A DNA stretch of 5,814 nt from JAHRAH01 sp051009015 (GCA_051009015.1 JBPCWZ010000084.1:1-5814), one strand, 5' to 3'; positions 1-5,790 are shown, counted from the stretch's first letter. Notes: generated from the sequence alone by a model not told the origin. Translations and numbers: made by a program.

Positions 1-105
1 TGCCGGGAAGACAACCCCCTGCCCGGCTTTGGCGCGGACAAACTTCTCGCCAATGCCCCGGCGCGGCGCGGCGATTTGTTTGCCGTCCCCAAAGTCATAG
101 AGTAA
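1..105 (+). CDS. gatC: GatC, C-terminal end (gene enters from the left edge)
   Basis: The last 34 codons of an ORF that is open at the window's left edge and ends in TAA at 103-105. The C-terminus carries the typical GatC signature: a short charged stretch (RED), then LLANAP, then an aromatic residue and VPKVIE at the very end. GatC is the small subunit (usually about 95-100 aa) of the GatCAB amidotransferase. It wraps around GatA and GatB and stabilises the complex. About two thirds of the gene lies outside the window, so its start and promoter cannot be seen. gatA follows 37 bp downstream on the same strand, as in the usual gatCAB operon. The identification rests on the short tail plus the adjacent gatA and gatB, which together make it secure. 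Confidence 0.93.
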   Translation, partial: CREDNPLPGFGADKLLANAPARRGDLFAVPKVIE

Positions 106-142
106 GGCAAGCGGCGGCGATGACACAAGCGGCAACAACAAA

Positions 143-1573
143 ATGACCGGCGACATTACAAACGCGGGCGTTGCCGGGGTTTTGCGCATGTTGCGGGGCG
201 GCGAAGTTGATGCCGCCGCCGTGCGCGATGCTTTTTTGCATCGGGCGCGCGGTTTGTCGCGGCTCAATGCGCTTGTTTGCGAAGTTGTTGACGAAGGCGA
301 TGCCGGCGGTATTTTTGCCGGTTTGCCGGTTGTGCATAAGGATGTGTTTTGCCAACTCGGGCAAAAAACCACTTGCGCTTCCAACATGCTCGCCGATTTC
401 ACCGCCCCTTATGATGCCGCTGTTGTGGAGAAATGCCGCGCCGCCGGAATGCATTGTTTTGCCCGCGCGAATATGGACGAGTTTGCAATGGGCTCTTCCG
501 GCGAGCATTCCGCCTTTGGCGCGACCAAAAACCCGTGGGATGAATCGCGCACACCCGGCGGCAGTTCAAGCGGTTCCGCCGCCGCCGTTGCCGCGCGCAT
601 AACCCCGCTTGCGACAGGCACAGACACGGGAGGTTCCATCCGCCAACCGGCGGCATTTTGCGGCATCAGCGGCATTAAGCCGACTTATGGGCGCGTATCG
701 CGCCGGGGTTTGGTGGCATTTGCTTCCGGCTTTGACCAGGCGGGCGTTTTGGCGGCATCTGCGGAAGATTGCGCGCTGGGCTTGTCGGCTATTTGCGGTT
801 TTGACGAGCGCGATTCCACTTCGCTTGATATACCGGCGGAAGATTTTGCCGCCGGTTTGCAAAAGCCGCTGACAGGTTTGCGCATCGGCAAGCCGAAGCA
901 GTTTTTTGACGAAGGTTTGGACGGCGGCGTTGGCGGTTTGGTTGAAGACGCCCTGAGTGAAATGCAAAAAGCGGGGGCAAAGATTATTGACATATCCCTG
1001 CCGTCAATGCGCTATGCCGTTGCCGCTTATTATGTTTTGACTTCGGCGGAAGCATCCAGCAACTTGTCGCGTTATGACGGCGTCCGCTACGGGCGGCGGG
1101 CGAAGGCGGCGGGCGATATTACTTCGCTTTTTGAGCAAAGCCGCGCCGAAGGTTTCGGCGCCGAGGTCAAGCGGCGCATTCTTGCCGGTGCTTTTGTGCT
1201 TTCCTACGGCTACCGCGATGATTATTACCGCCGGGCGATGCGCGCGCGCAAGCGCATCGCCGAAGAGTTCCGCCATGCTTTTGAGGAGTGTGATATTATC
1301 GCGGGACCGACAACTCCTTCTCCCGCTTTTATGCTCGGGGAGATAGGCGATGACGACCCGGTGCGGATGTATCTGCAGGATATTTATACCGTGCCTATCA
1401 ATCTTGCCGGTTTGCCGGCGATGTCTTTGCCGTGCGGTTTTACCGGCGGTTTGCCGGCGGGGATGCAGTTTATCGCGCCGCCGCTTGCCGAGCAAGCATT
1501 ACTTGCGGCGGCGCATCAATATCAGCAAATAACAAAGTGGCACAAAAAAGCGCCGCAGTTGGAACTATCATGA
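143..1573 (+). CDS. gatA: GatA, glutamyl-tRNA(Gln)/aspartyl-tRNA(Asn) amidotransferase subunit A
   Basis: A 476-aa amidase-signature enzyme. It hydrolyses glutamine and supplies the ammonia with which GatB amidates Glu-tRNA(Gln) or Asp-tRNA(Asn) in the cytoplasm. Seen: LPVVHKD with Lys66; the glycine/serine-rich loop TPGGSSSGS with Ser141; GTDTGGSIRQPA with Ser165. The Lys66/Ser141/Ser165 spacing equals that of the family's Lys-cisSer-Ser triad (Lys79/Ser154/Ser178 in S. aureus GatA, from memory). Further conserved GatA features are RYDGVRYG (310-317), GPTTPSPAF (388-396) and LAGLPAMSLPCGF (421-433). The length is normal. ATG 143 is the only usable start: the same frame has TAG at 98-100 and no ATG, GTG or TTG between. 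No clear Shine-Dalgarno precedes it (AGCGGCAACAACAAA), so translation may be coupled to upstream translation. The stop overlaps the gatB start in ATGA. Which tRNA is the substrate cannot be told from this window, because it depends on whether GlnRS and AsnRS are present elsewhere in the genome. Confidence 0.98.
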   Translation: MTGDITNAGVAGVLRMLRGGEVDAAAVRDAFLHRARGLSRLNALVCEVVDEGDAGGIFAGLPVVHKDVFCQLGQKTTCASNMLADFTAPYDAAVVEKCRAAGMHCFARANMDEFAMGSSGEHSAFGATKNPWDESRTPGGSSSGSAAAVAARITPLATGTDTGGSIRQPAAFCGISGIKPTYGRVSRRGLVAFASGFDQAGVLAASAEDCALGLSAICGFDERDSTSLDIPAEDFAAGLQKPLTGLRIGKPKQFFDEGLDGGVGGLVEDALSEMQKAGAKIIDISLPSMRYAVAAYYVLTSAEASSNLSRYDGVRYGRRAKAAGDITSLFEQSRAEGFGAEVKRRILAGAFVLSYGYRDDYYRRAMRARKRIAEEFRHAFEECDIIAGPTTPSPAFMLGEIGDDDPVRMYLQDIYTVPINLAGLPAMSLPCGFTGGLPAGMQFIAPPLAEQALLAAAHQYQQITKWHKKAPQLELS

Positions 1574-3018
1574 GCGCGTGGCAGCAGGTCATCGGTTTGG
1601 AAATCCATGCGCAGTTGCAAACGCGCAGCAAGATATTTTCGCCTTCCCCGGCGGCGGTTTGCCAAATGCCGAACTCGCAAGTGCGCGAGACGGACGGCGG
1701 GATGCCGGGTGCTTTGCCGGTTTTGAATTTTGCCGTTGTGGAATGCGCCGTGCGTTTTGGCATTGCCATCGGCGCGCGGGTGAACCCGCGCTCGGAGTTT
1801 GCGCGCAAGAACTATTTTTATCCCGATTTGCCGAAGGGGTATCAGATAAGCCAGTATGAATATCCGGTGGTATCCGGCGGCGAAGTTATCGTGGAATGCG
1901 ATGGCGAAGAAAAAACCATCGGCATCACCCGCGCGCATTTGGAAGAAGACGCCGGAAAACTCATGCACGAAGGCGAAGGCAGCGTTGTGGATTTGAACCG
2001 CGCCGGCACGCCGCTTTTGGAGATAGTATCGGAGCCGCAAATGTTTTCGCCGCAGGAGGCATCGGCATATGCCAAAACCATCCGCCAACTTGTGAGATGG
2101 CTGGACATTTGCGACGGCAATATGCAAGAAGGGTCTTTTCGCATTGACGCCAACATATCAATGCGCCGCCCGGGCGAAAAACTCGGCACACGGTGCGAGA
2201 TAAAAAACCTGAACTCCTTTCGCTTTTTGGAAGCGGCATTGGTTTTTGAGGCACAGCGGCAAAGCGCGATATTGGAAGGCGGCGGCGAGGTGCGCCAGCA
2301 AACGCTTTTGTATGACCCGGCAAGAAACGAAACCCGAATGATGCGCGGCAAGGAAGACGCCGAAGATTACCGCTATTTTCCCGACCCCGATTTGCCGCCG
2401 CTTGTCATCGGCGAAGCAATGATAAACAAAATGCGGGAAAGTTTGCCGAAACTCCCGCGCGAGCGGCGGCGGATGTTTTGCGAAGATTACGGATTGGGCG
2501 GTTATGACGCCGGTTTATTGACAAGCGACCGCGCACTTGCCGATTATTTTGACTCGGCGGTAGCAGGTTTGATTGACGAAAACATCGGGCGGCGGGCGGC
2601 GGCAAAACTTGCGGCAAACTGGATACTCGGCGAGTTGTCGTCCATGATGAACAAGCACAACATCGGCGCGAAAGAATCGCCGGTATCGGCTTTGTCTTTG
2701 GCGAAGTTGCTGCGCTGTGTTGCGAGCGGGGAGATATCGGGCACTATCGCCAAGGGCGTTTTGGAAACAATGTGGCAAAACGGCGAAGATGCCGACATTA
2801 TTATCAAGCGCGAAGGTTTGCGCCAGATAAGCGACGAAGGGGAGTTGCAAACTCTCGCCGCCGATATCGTAGCGGCGCATCCGGCGCAAAGCGCGGAATA
2901 CAAAAGCGGCAAAACCAAACTGCTGGCATTTTTCGTCGGGCAGATGATGAAACAAACAAACGGCAAAGCCAACCCCGCCCGCGCCGCCGACATCATCAAA
3001 AAAACCCTGTCAGAATAA
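1570..3018 (+). CDS. gatB: GatB, glutamyl-tRNA(Gln)/aspartyl-tRNA(Asn) amidotransferase subunit B
   Basis: A 482-aa protein. GatB binds the misacylated tRNA, activates the side-chain carboxylate with ATP and transfers the ammonia tunnelled from GatA. Seen: IGLEIHAQL at 8-16 and HLEEDAGK at 123-130, which carry the Glu/His residues used for metal and ATP binding in this family. Also seen are RKNYFYPDLPKGYQISQY (79-96), VDLNRAGTPLLEIVSEP (140-156), CDGNMQEGSFR (181-191), EIKNLNSFRF (210-219) and DYRYFPDPDL (266-275). The C-terminal YqeY/tail domain (about 330-482) ends with FFVGQMMKQTNGKANP, where families normally have GQANP, so Gln is replaced by Lys. The start is ATG 1570, sharing ATGA with the gatA stop, which implies translational coupling. 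GGAA at 1561-1564 may help as a weak ribosome site. An upstream ATG at 1432 in the same frame would add 46 residues unlike GatB and lying inside gatA, so I did not use it. The gene ends the operon: the next gene is on the other strand 33 bp on. Confidence 0.98.
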   Translation: MSAWQQVIGLEIHAQLQTRSKIFSPSPAAVCQMPNSQVRETDGGMPGALPVLNFAVVECAVRFGIAIGARVNPRSEFARKNYFYPDLPKGYQISQYEYPVVSGGEVIVECDGEEKTIGITRAHLEEDAGKLMHEGEGSVVDLNRAGTPLLEIVSEPQMFSPQEASAYAKTIRQLVRWLDICDGNMQEGSFRIDANISMRRPGEKLGTRCEIKNLNSFRFLEAALVFEAQRQSAILEGGGEVRQQTLLYDPARNETRMMRGKEDAEDYRYFPDPDLPPLVIGEAMINKMRESLPKLPRERRRMFCEDYGLGGYDAGLLTSDRALADYFDSAVAGLIDENIGRRAAAKLAANWILGELSSMMNKHNIGAKESPVSALSLAKLLRCVASGEISGTIAKGVLETMWQNGEDADIIIKREGLRQISDEGELQTLAADIVAAHPAQSAEYKSGKTKLLAFFVGQMMKQTNGKANPARAADIIKKTLSE

Positions 3019-3023
3019 CCCCC

Positions 3024-3045
3024 CGTCATTCCCGCCCGAAAGGGC
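3024..3045. repeat. Degraded dRS3/REP-like palindrome half-site
   Basis: Located in the 33-bp gap between the convergent gatB and the minus-strand gene. CGTCATTCCCGC at 3024-3035 is identical over 12 bp to the left arm of the intact palindrome at 5675-5698. The right arm is not kept: instead a short GCCC-GAAA-GGGC hairpin follows (3034-3045). I read it as a decayed or variant copy of the same dispersed repeat. The hairpin might also slow transcription from either side, but no T-run follows it on either strand, so I do not call it a terminator. A chance 12-bp match is not excluded. Confidence 0.45.
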
Positions 3046-3051
3046 ACGGCA

Positions 3052-3630
3052 TTATGGTCTAAAAAACGGACGCCATTCGCCGTTTTCATATTCCACTTTC
3101 GTATTTTTCGGCAGATAAACCTTGCCGCGCACGACAACTTCCACAAGTCGCTGGTCGCCGCGCTTTTCTATGGGCTGAAACAAATTAAGATGGCGCGGGT
3201 ATTTATCCGGTATGCGCGGCATTGAGCCGGAGTTATACGGCGAATAAAGAATGTCATGCTTTTCGCGCAAATCGGCAAGCGGGCAGCGAAGCCCGATATG
3301 CCCGGGATGGCGGTATTTGCCGCGAAAATTGTTGCGGGCTTGTTCGCCCGCGTAGTTGTTGGGCCAAAAGAAGACATGCCCGTTCAAGTAGCGGACGAAA
3401 TCGTCAAACCTCGCGCCATCGGAAAAGACAAGGCGCACGCGGTTTAGCGGCTGCTGGTCGTTCAAAATCGCGCCGCACGAAACCTGCTCGCTTTTGTCGC
3501 GTTTTGTCCCGGCAAGGCGGGCTTGTTCGCGCTTATTCATCAGCGAAAGCGCGCAAAGCAAAACGCCTTTTTGGCGTATTGCCTCAATATTACGCCAGTG
3601 AGTATAATGCGTCAGTAGCATATTTTCCAT
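3052..3630 (-). CDS. DUF7002-like protein, possible ADP-ribosyltransferase fold (function unknown)
   Basis: A 192-aa, probably soluble protein: no signal peptide or membrane segment is visible. I recognise the layout of the uncharacterised DUF7002-like family from memory. It begins with LLTHYTHWRNIEAIRQKGVL (5-24), continues with AILNDQQPLN (54-63), LNGHVFFWP (82-90), ILYSPYNSGS (127-136) and NLFQPI (149-154), and ends with a strand holding VEVVVRGKVYLP (163-174). The N-terminal H-Y-T-H followed by N-x-x-x-I-x-x-x-G resembles the first strand and helix of DarT/DUF4433-type ADP-ribosyltransferases. Glu164 in the late VEVVV strand sits where such enzymes keep a catalytic Glu. Thus ADP-ribosylation of nucleic acid or another NAD-linked reaction is plausible, but this is inference from pattern only. 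The start at 3630 is supported by a strong GGAGGA Shine-Dalgarno 6 bp upstream; Met4 is an unneeded alternative. No macrodomain antitoxin (DarG) lies beside it. The divergent neighbour is an ankyrin protein. The existence of the gene is secure; its function is not. Confidence 0.85.
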   Translation of the reverse strand: MENMLLTHYTHWRNIEAIRQKGVLLCALSLMNKREQARLAGTKRDKSEQVSCGAILNDQQPLNRVRLVFSDGARFDDFVRYLNGHVFFWPNNYAGEQARNNFRGKYRHPGHIGLRCPLADLREKHDILYSPYNSGSMPRIPDKYPRHLNLFQPIEKRGDQRLVEVVVRGKVYLPKNTKVEYENGEWRPFFRP

Positions 3631-3636
3631 CGGTTT

Positions 3637-3642
3637 TCCTCC
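3637..3642 (-). promoter_or_regulatory. Strong Shine-Dalgarno for the DUF7002-like gene
   Basis: On the minus strand the bases read GGAGGA, followed by 6 nt (AAACCG) and then ATG at 3630. Both match and spacing are near ideal. This fixes the start of the minus-strand gene. The gatA and ankyrin starts in this window lack such a site. Confidence 0.85.
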
Positions 3643-3698
3643 ATCTTTTTGTTTGGGTTGCCGTCAATTTCCGGTGGCGGCTTCCGGATTTGGTGAAA

Positions 3699-3707
3699 TG
3701 CTATAAC
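3699..3707 (+). promoter_or_regulatory. Extended -10 promoter element for the ankyrin gene
   Basis: TGC-TATAAC on the plus strand: an extended TGn motif directly before a 5/6 match to TATAAT. No good -35 box lies 16-18 bp upstream (GGCTTC or CTTCCG), which extended -10 promoters can tolerate. Transcription would start near 3714, giving a leader of about 90 nt before ATG 3807. The element overlaps the minus-strand -10 almost base for base. A second possible -10, TAAAAT at 3747-3752, has only a poor -35 (TCAAGT at 3724-3729). Prediction only. Confidence 0.45.
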
Positions 3708-3727
3708 ATTTTGGGTGTCCGCGTCAA
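3700..3727 (-). promoter_or_regulatory. Sigma70-type promoter for the DUF7002-like gene
   Basis: Read on the minus strand: -35 TTGACG (3727-3722, 5/6 match), a 16-bp spacer, then -10 TATAGC (3705-3700, 4/6) preceded directly by TGT, an extended -10 motif. Transcription should begin near 3693, giving a leader of about 60 nt before the GGAGGA site and ATG at 3630. The leader contains a possible 5-bp hairpin (TCCGG 3670-3674 with CCGGA 3684-3688). This is the best promoter match I found in the window, but it is a motif match only. Confidence 0.55.
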
Positions 3728-3806
3728 GTTTTCGGCAAAAATTTGATAAAATCCCACAAACGCCGCAACTTTGGGCGGCACAACCGAAAAAAAACAGATA
3801 ACAACC

Positions 3807-5594
3807 ATGACTGACGAAATTGGTGTACCGCTCTTGCACTTCGGGGCATTGGCGGGCGACATTGACGAAGTGAACGCCTTGATTGAAAGGGGGGCGGATG
3901 TCAACGAAAAAGACGAAAATGATGGCTGGATTCCCCTGCACTGGGCGGCAAGTGAGGGTCAAACTGGCACGGCTACCGCCCTTATCAAAGCCGGGTCGGA
4001 TATCAATGCGGAAGCCGACAATGGCGAAGCGCCTCTGCATATTGCGGCACGGTACGGTCAACCCCAAGCCGCGCTCGTCCTCGTCAAAACGGGGGCGGAT
4101 ATTAATGCAAAAGATGCAGATGGCTGCACACCTTTGTACACTACCGCAAGAGCGGGGCGAACCGATATTGCGCTATCCCTTGTCAAAGCGGGGGCGGATA
4201 TCAACGCAAAATCCAAAGACGGCACAGCGCCCCTGCATGCTGCGGCGCAGCATAACCGCATCCACACTGCACTCGCCCTCGCCCAAAAAGGGGCAAATAT
4301 TAACGAAAAAACCATTGCCGGTTATAGCCCTCTGCATACTGCAGCGATGTTTGGACGCACTGATACTGCGCTTGCTCTTGTTGAGGTTGGGGCAGATATT
4401 AACGCAAAAGATAATTACGGCTTTGCGCCTTTGCATTTTTCGGCAGGGCGCGGCCATGCCGGCACTGCTCTCATTTTAATCAAAGCGGGGGCGGATATTA
4501 ACGCCACAACCAATAAAGGATTTACGCCCCTGCATGCGGCGTTAGCGACAGGTCAAGCCGACACCACGCTCGTCCTTATCCAAACTGGAGCAGATGTGAA
4601 TGCAAAAGACAAAGAAGGCATGACTCCTTTGGAGGTTGCAGCGATGAAAGGGCAAACGGAAAATGTGCTTGCTCTTGTCCAAGCCGGAGCGGATATTAAC
4701 GCGCAAAGCAGAAACGGCTGGACGCCTATGCATTGGGCATCAATGCTGGGGCAAACCGAAACTGCGCTTGCCTTTATCAAAGCCGGAGCAGATATTAGCA
4801 CAGAGCCCGATTTTGTCGCCACGCTTCTGCATACCGCAGCAAGGAACGGACAAACCGATAATGTGCGCCTGCTTGTCAAGATGGGGGCGAATATCAACGC
4901 AAAAGCCAAAAATAGTTGGCTGCCGTTGCATGCTGCGGCAGGCTTTGGTCAAATCGGTGCCGCACTTGTTCTTATCAGGGCGGGGGTAGATGTTAACGCA
5001 AAAGAGAAAGGCGGCGGGACACCTCTGCATGTTGCGGCGTGCTTTGGTCAAACCGGCATCGCGCTCACCCTTATCAAGTTAGGGGCGGATATTAACGCAA
5101 AAAGCGAAGACGGCGGGACGCCTCTGCATTATGCAACAGGGAAAGGTCAAACCGAAACTGTTATTGCCCTTATTAAAGCAGGGGCGGATATTGAGGCAAA
5201 AGATAACGATGGCTGGACGACTCTGCATTTTGCGACACGGGAAGGTCAAACCGAAACGGTAATCGCCCTCGTCAAGGCGGGGACGGATGTTAACGCGAAA
5301 GCGGACGATAGCGTGATGCCCATACACTTGGCGGCAGCGCACGGTCAAACCGAAACCATGCGCGCTCTTATCAAATCGGGGGCGTTTATTAACACGGAAA
5401 ACAAATATGGCATGACGCCTCTGCATTATGCGGCATTGGAAGGTCAAACCGAAACCGCGCTTGTCCTTGTCCAAGCGGAGGCAAACTTGCGTATCCGCAA
5501 TGATGATGCCAAAACGGCACTGCAGGTAGCCATAGACAAACACGGCAAAGACAGCGACATCGCGCTTGCCCTGCGGGATGCTATGGAAAAGTAG
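3807..5594 (+). CDS. Ankyrin-repeat protein, 17 tandem repeats plus C-terminal cap
   Basis: A 595-aa protein that is ankyrin repeats almost from end to end. After six N-terminal residues, unit 1 (7-40, one residue longer) is followed by 16 units of exactly 33 residues (41-568) and a 27-residue helical cap (569-595). The unit pattern is xTPLHxAAxxGQTETALxLIKAGADINAKxxxG. Units 10-12 are the most degenerate: unit 10 (305-337) ends in DFV instead of a loop Gly, unit 11 begins ATLLH and ends in NS. No signal peptide, membrane segment, coiled coil or catalytic domain is visible, so it is probably a cytoplasmic or secreted binding scaffold; the partner is unknown. ATG 3807 opens just before the first repeat. 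A TTG at 3771 in frame is possible but would add 12 residues outside the fold. Neither start has a good Shine-Dalgarno. The DNA looks less GC-rich than gatAB, hinting at separate origin. It diverges from the DUF7002-like gene, so a functional link is possible but unproven. Confidence 0.93.
   Translation: MTDEIGVPLLHFGALAGDIDEVNALIERGADVNEKDENDGWIPLHWAASEGQTGTATALIKAGSDINAEADNGEAPLHIAARYGQPQAALVLVKTGADINAKDADGCTPLYTTARAGRTDIALSLVKAGADINAKSKDGTAPLHAAAQHNRIHTALALAQKGANINEKTIAGYSPLHTAAMFGRTDTALALVEVGADINAKDNYGFAPLHFSAGRGHAGTALILIKAGADINATTNKGFTPLHAALATGQADTTLVLIQTGADVNAKDKEGMTPLEVAAMKGQTENVLALVQAGADINAQSRNGWTPMHWASMLGQTETALAFIKAGADISTEPDFVATLLHTAARNGQTDNVRLLVKMGANINAKAKNSWLPLHAAAGFGQIGAALVLIRAGVDVNAKEKGGGTPLHVAACFGQTGIALTLIKLGADINAKSEDGGTPLHYATGKGQTETVIALIKAGADIEAKDNDGWTTLHFATREGQTETVIALVKAGTDVNAKADDSVMPIHLAAAHGQTETMRALIKSGAFINTENKYGMTPLHYAALEGQTETALVLVQAEANLRIRNDDAKTALQVAIDKHGKDSDIALALRDAMEK
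3825..5510 (+). repeat. 99-bp in-frame tandem repeat array encoding the ankyrin units
   Basis: Seventeen units in register with 33 codons, so the DNA repeats every 99 bp (unit 1 is 102 bp). Words recur at that spacing: GGGGCGGATATTAACGCAAA-like strings end many units. GGTCAAACCGAAAC occurs identically at 5145, 5244, 5343 and 5442, exactly 99 bp apart. Third-codon differences between units are frequent, so most copies are old. The four last units keep the longest shared word and may be the youngest. Such an array can gain or lose units by recombination. Confidence 0.9.
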
Positions 5595-5600
5595 GGCGAA

Positions 5601-5638
5601 CAAACCGGCAAAAAGCCGATGAGTTGTTGCGCGGTTTG
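5601..5638. repeat. Imperfect inverted repeat just after the ankyrin gene
   Basis: CAAACCG (5601-5607) pairs with CGGTTTG (5632-5638). The stem can continue as GCAA (5608-5611) with TTGC (5627-5630) after one bulged G, giving 11 pairs around a 15-nt loop. It starts 6 bp after the ankyrin stop, where a transcription terminator or mRNA-end stabiliser would sit. No T-run follows directly; the nearest T-rich stretch is ATTGTTTTGTTG at 5651-5662. It is therefore not a classical intrinsic terminator, and the role is a guess. Confidence 0.4.
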
Positions 5639-5678
5639 GAATAGCGACCGATTGTTTTGTTGCCGTTAATGTTTCGTC

Positions 5679-5698
5679 ATTCCCGCGAAAGCGGGAAT
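5679..5698. repeat. dRS3-like 20-bp palindrome
   Basis: ATTCCC-GCGAAAGC-GGGAAT fits the dRS3 pattern (ATTCCC-N8-GGGAAT) known from Neisseria; similar palindromes occur widely in other Pseudomonadota. It folds as a perfect 8-bp stem with a GAAA tetraloop. It sits in CGTC...CC, the common wider context. On the minus strand the region can be read as MDSRFRGND, a peptide often mis-annotated from this repeat. In Neisseria such sites serve as insertion targets for filamentous phage; whether that holds here is unknown. Confidence 0.8.
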
Positions 5699-5705
5699 CC
5701 ATTTC

Positions 5706-5766
5706 TTTGCCAAATGGCAATTTGCGCGATAGCGCAAACGGCGGCTTTGCCGCCGCATTTGGCAAA
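5706..5766. repeat. Nested hairpins forming a possible three-way junction
   Basis: Outer arms TTTGCCAAAT (5706-5715) and ATTTGGCAAA (5757-5766) are perfect 10-bp complements. Between them lie two perfect hairpins that abut without a gap: TTTGCGC-GATA-GCGCAAA (5721-5738) and CGGCGGC-TTT-GCCGCCG (5739-5755). The left outer arm can instead close a local hairpin, TTGCC-AAAT-GGCAA (5707-5720), so two folds compete. No coding potential is evident. It is not a tRNA: there is no anticodon arm, T-loop or CCA-side pattern. It is probably part of a mosaic intergenic repeat together with the dRS3-like palindrome. Confidence 0.7.
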
Positions 5767-5771
5767 ACGCT

Positions 5772-5790
5772 GAGTGCGCAAAGCGCACTC
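5772..5790. repeat. 8-bp perfect hairpin GAGTGCGC-AAA-GCGCACTC
   Basis: A perfect palindrome with an AAA loop, 5 bp after the preceding nested structure. No T-run follows on the plus strand (GTTATCAAAG comes next), so it is not an obvious terminator. It belongs to the run of hairpins that fills the end of the window. Confidence 0.65.

Noticed and set aside
95..508. Minus-strand and off-frame open reading frames across gatA and gatB
   Set aside because: The GC-rich sequence opens many antisense and shifted frames. None shows a recognisable family, and the overlapping GatA and GatB frames are strongly conserved.
1432..1569. Longer GatB start at ATG 1432
   Set aside because: It would add 46 residues unlike any GatB, inside the conserved C-terminal part of gatA. 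The ATGA overlap at 1570 gives the family's normal N-terminus.
3034..3045. Intrinsic terminator between gatB and the convergent gene
   Set aside because: Only a 4-bp stem with no T-run on either strand. It is better explained as part of a degraded repeat.
3771..3806. TTG start for the ankyrin gene, 12 residues longer
   Set aside because: It lies inside a predicted leader hairpin, has no ribosome site and adds low-complexity residues outside the fold. ATG 3807 is preferred, though its own ribosome site is weak too.
3825..5510. CRISPR array or non-coding tandem repeat
   Set aside because: The 99-bp period is exactly 33 codons in one open frame with an ankyrin consensus, and third-codon positions vary between units. 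This is protein repeat structure.
3052..5594. A DarTG toxin-antitoxin system
   Set aside because: The small protein only resembles DarT in its first motif and a late Glu strand. No macrodomain protein is present, and the neighbour is purely ankyrin.
5706..5766. tRNA or tRNA-like cloverleaf
   Set aside because: It has only three stems, the arms are perfect palindromes with 3-4-nt loops, and none of the invariant tRNA bases (TTC loop, anticodon loop of 7) are present.
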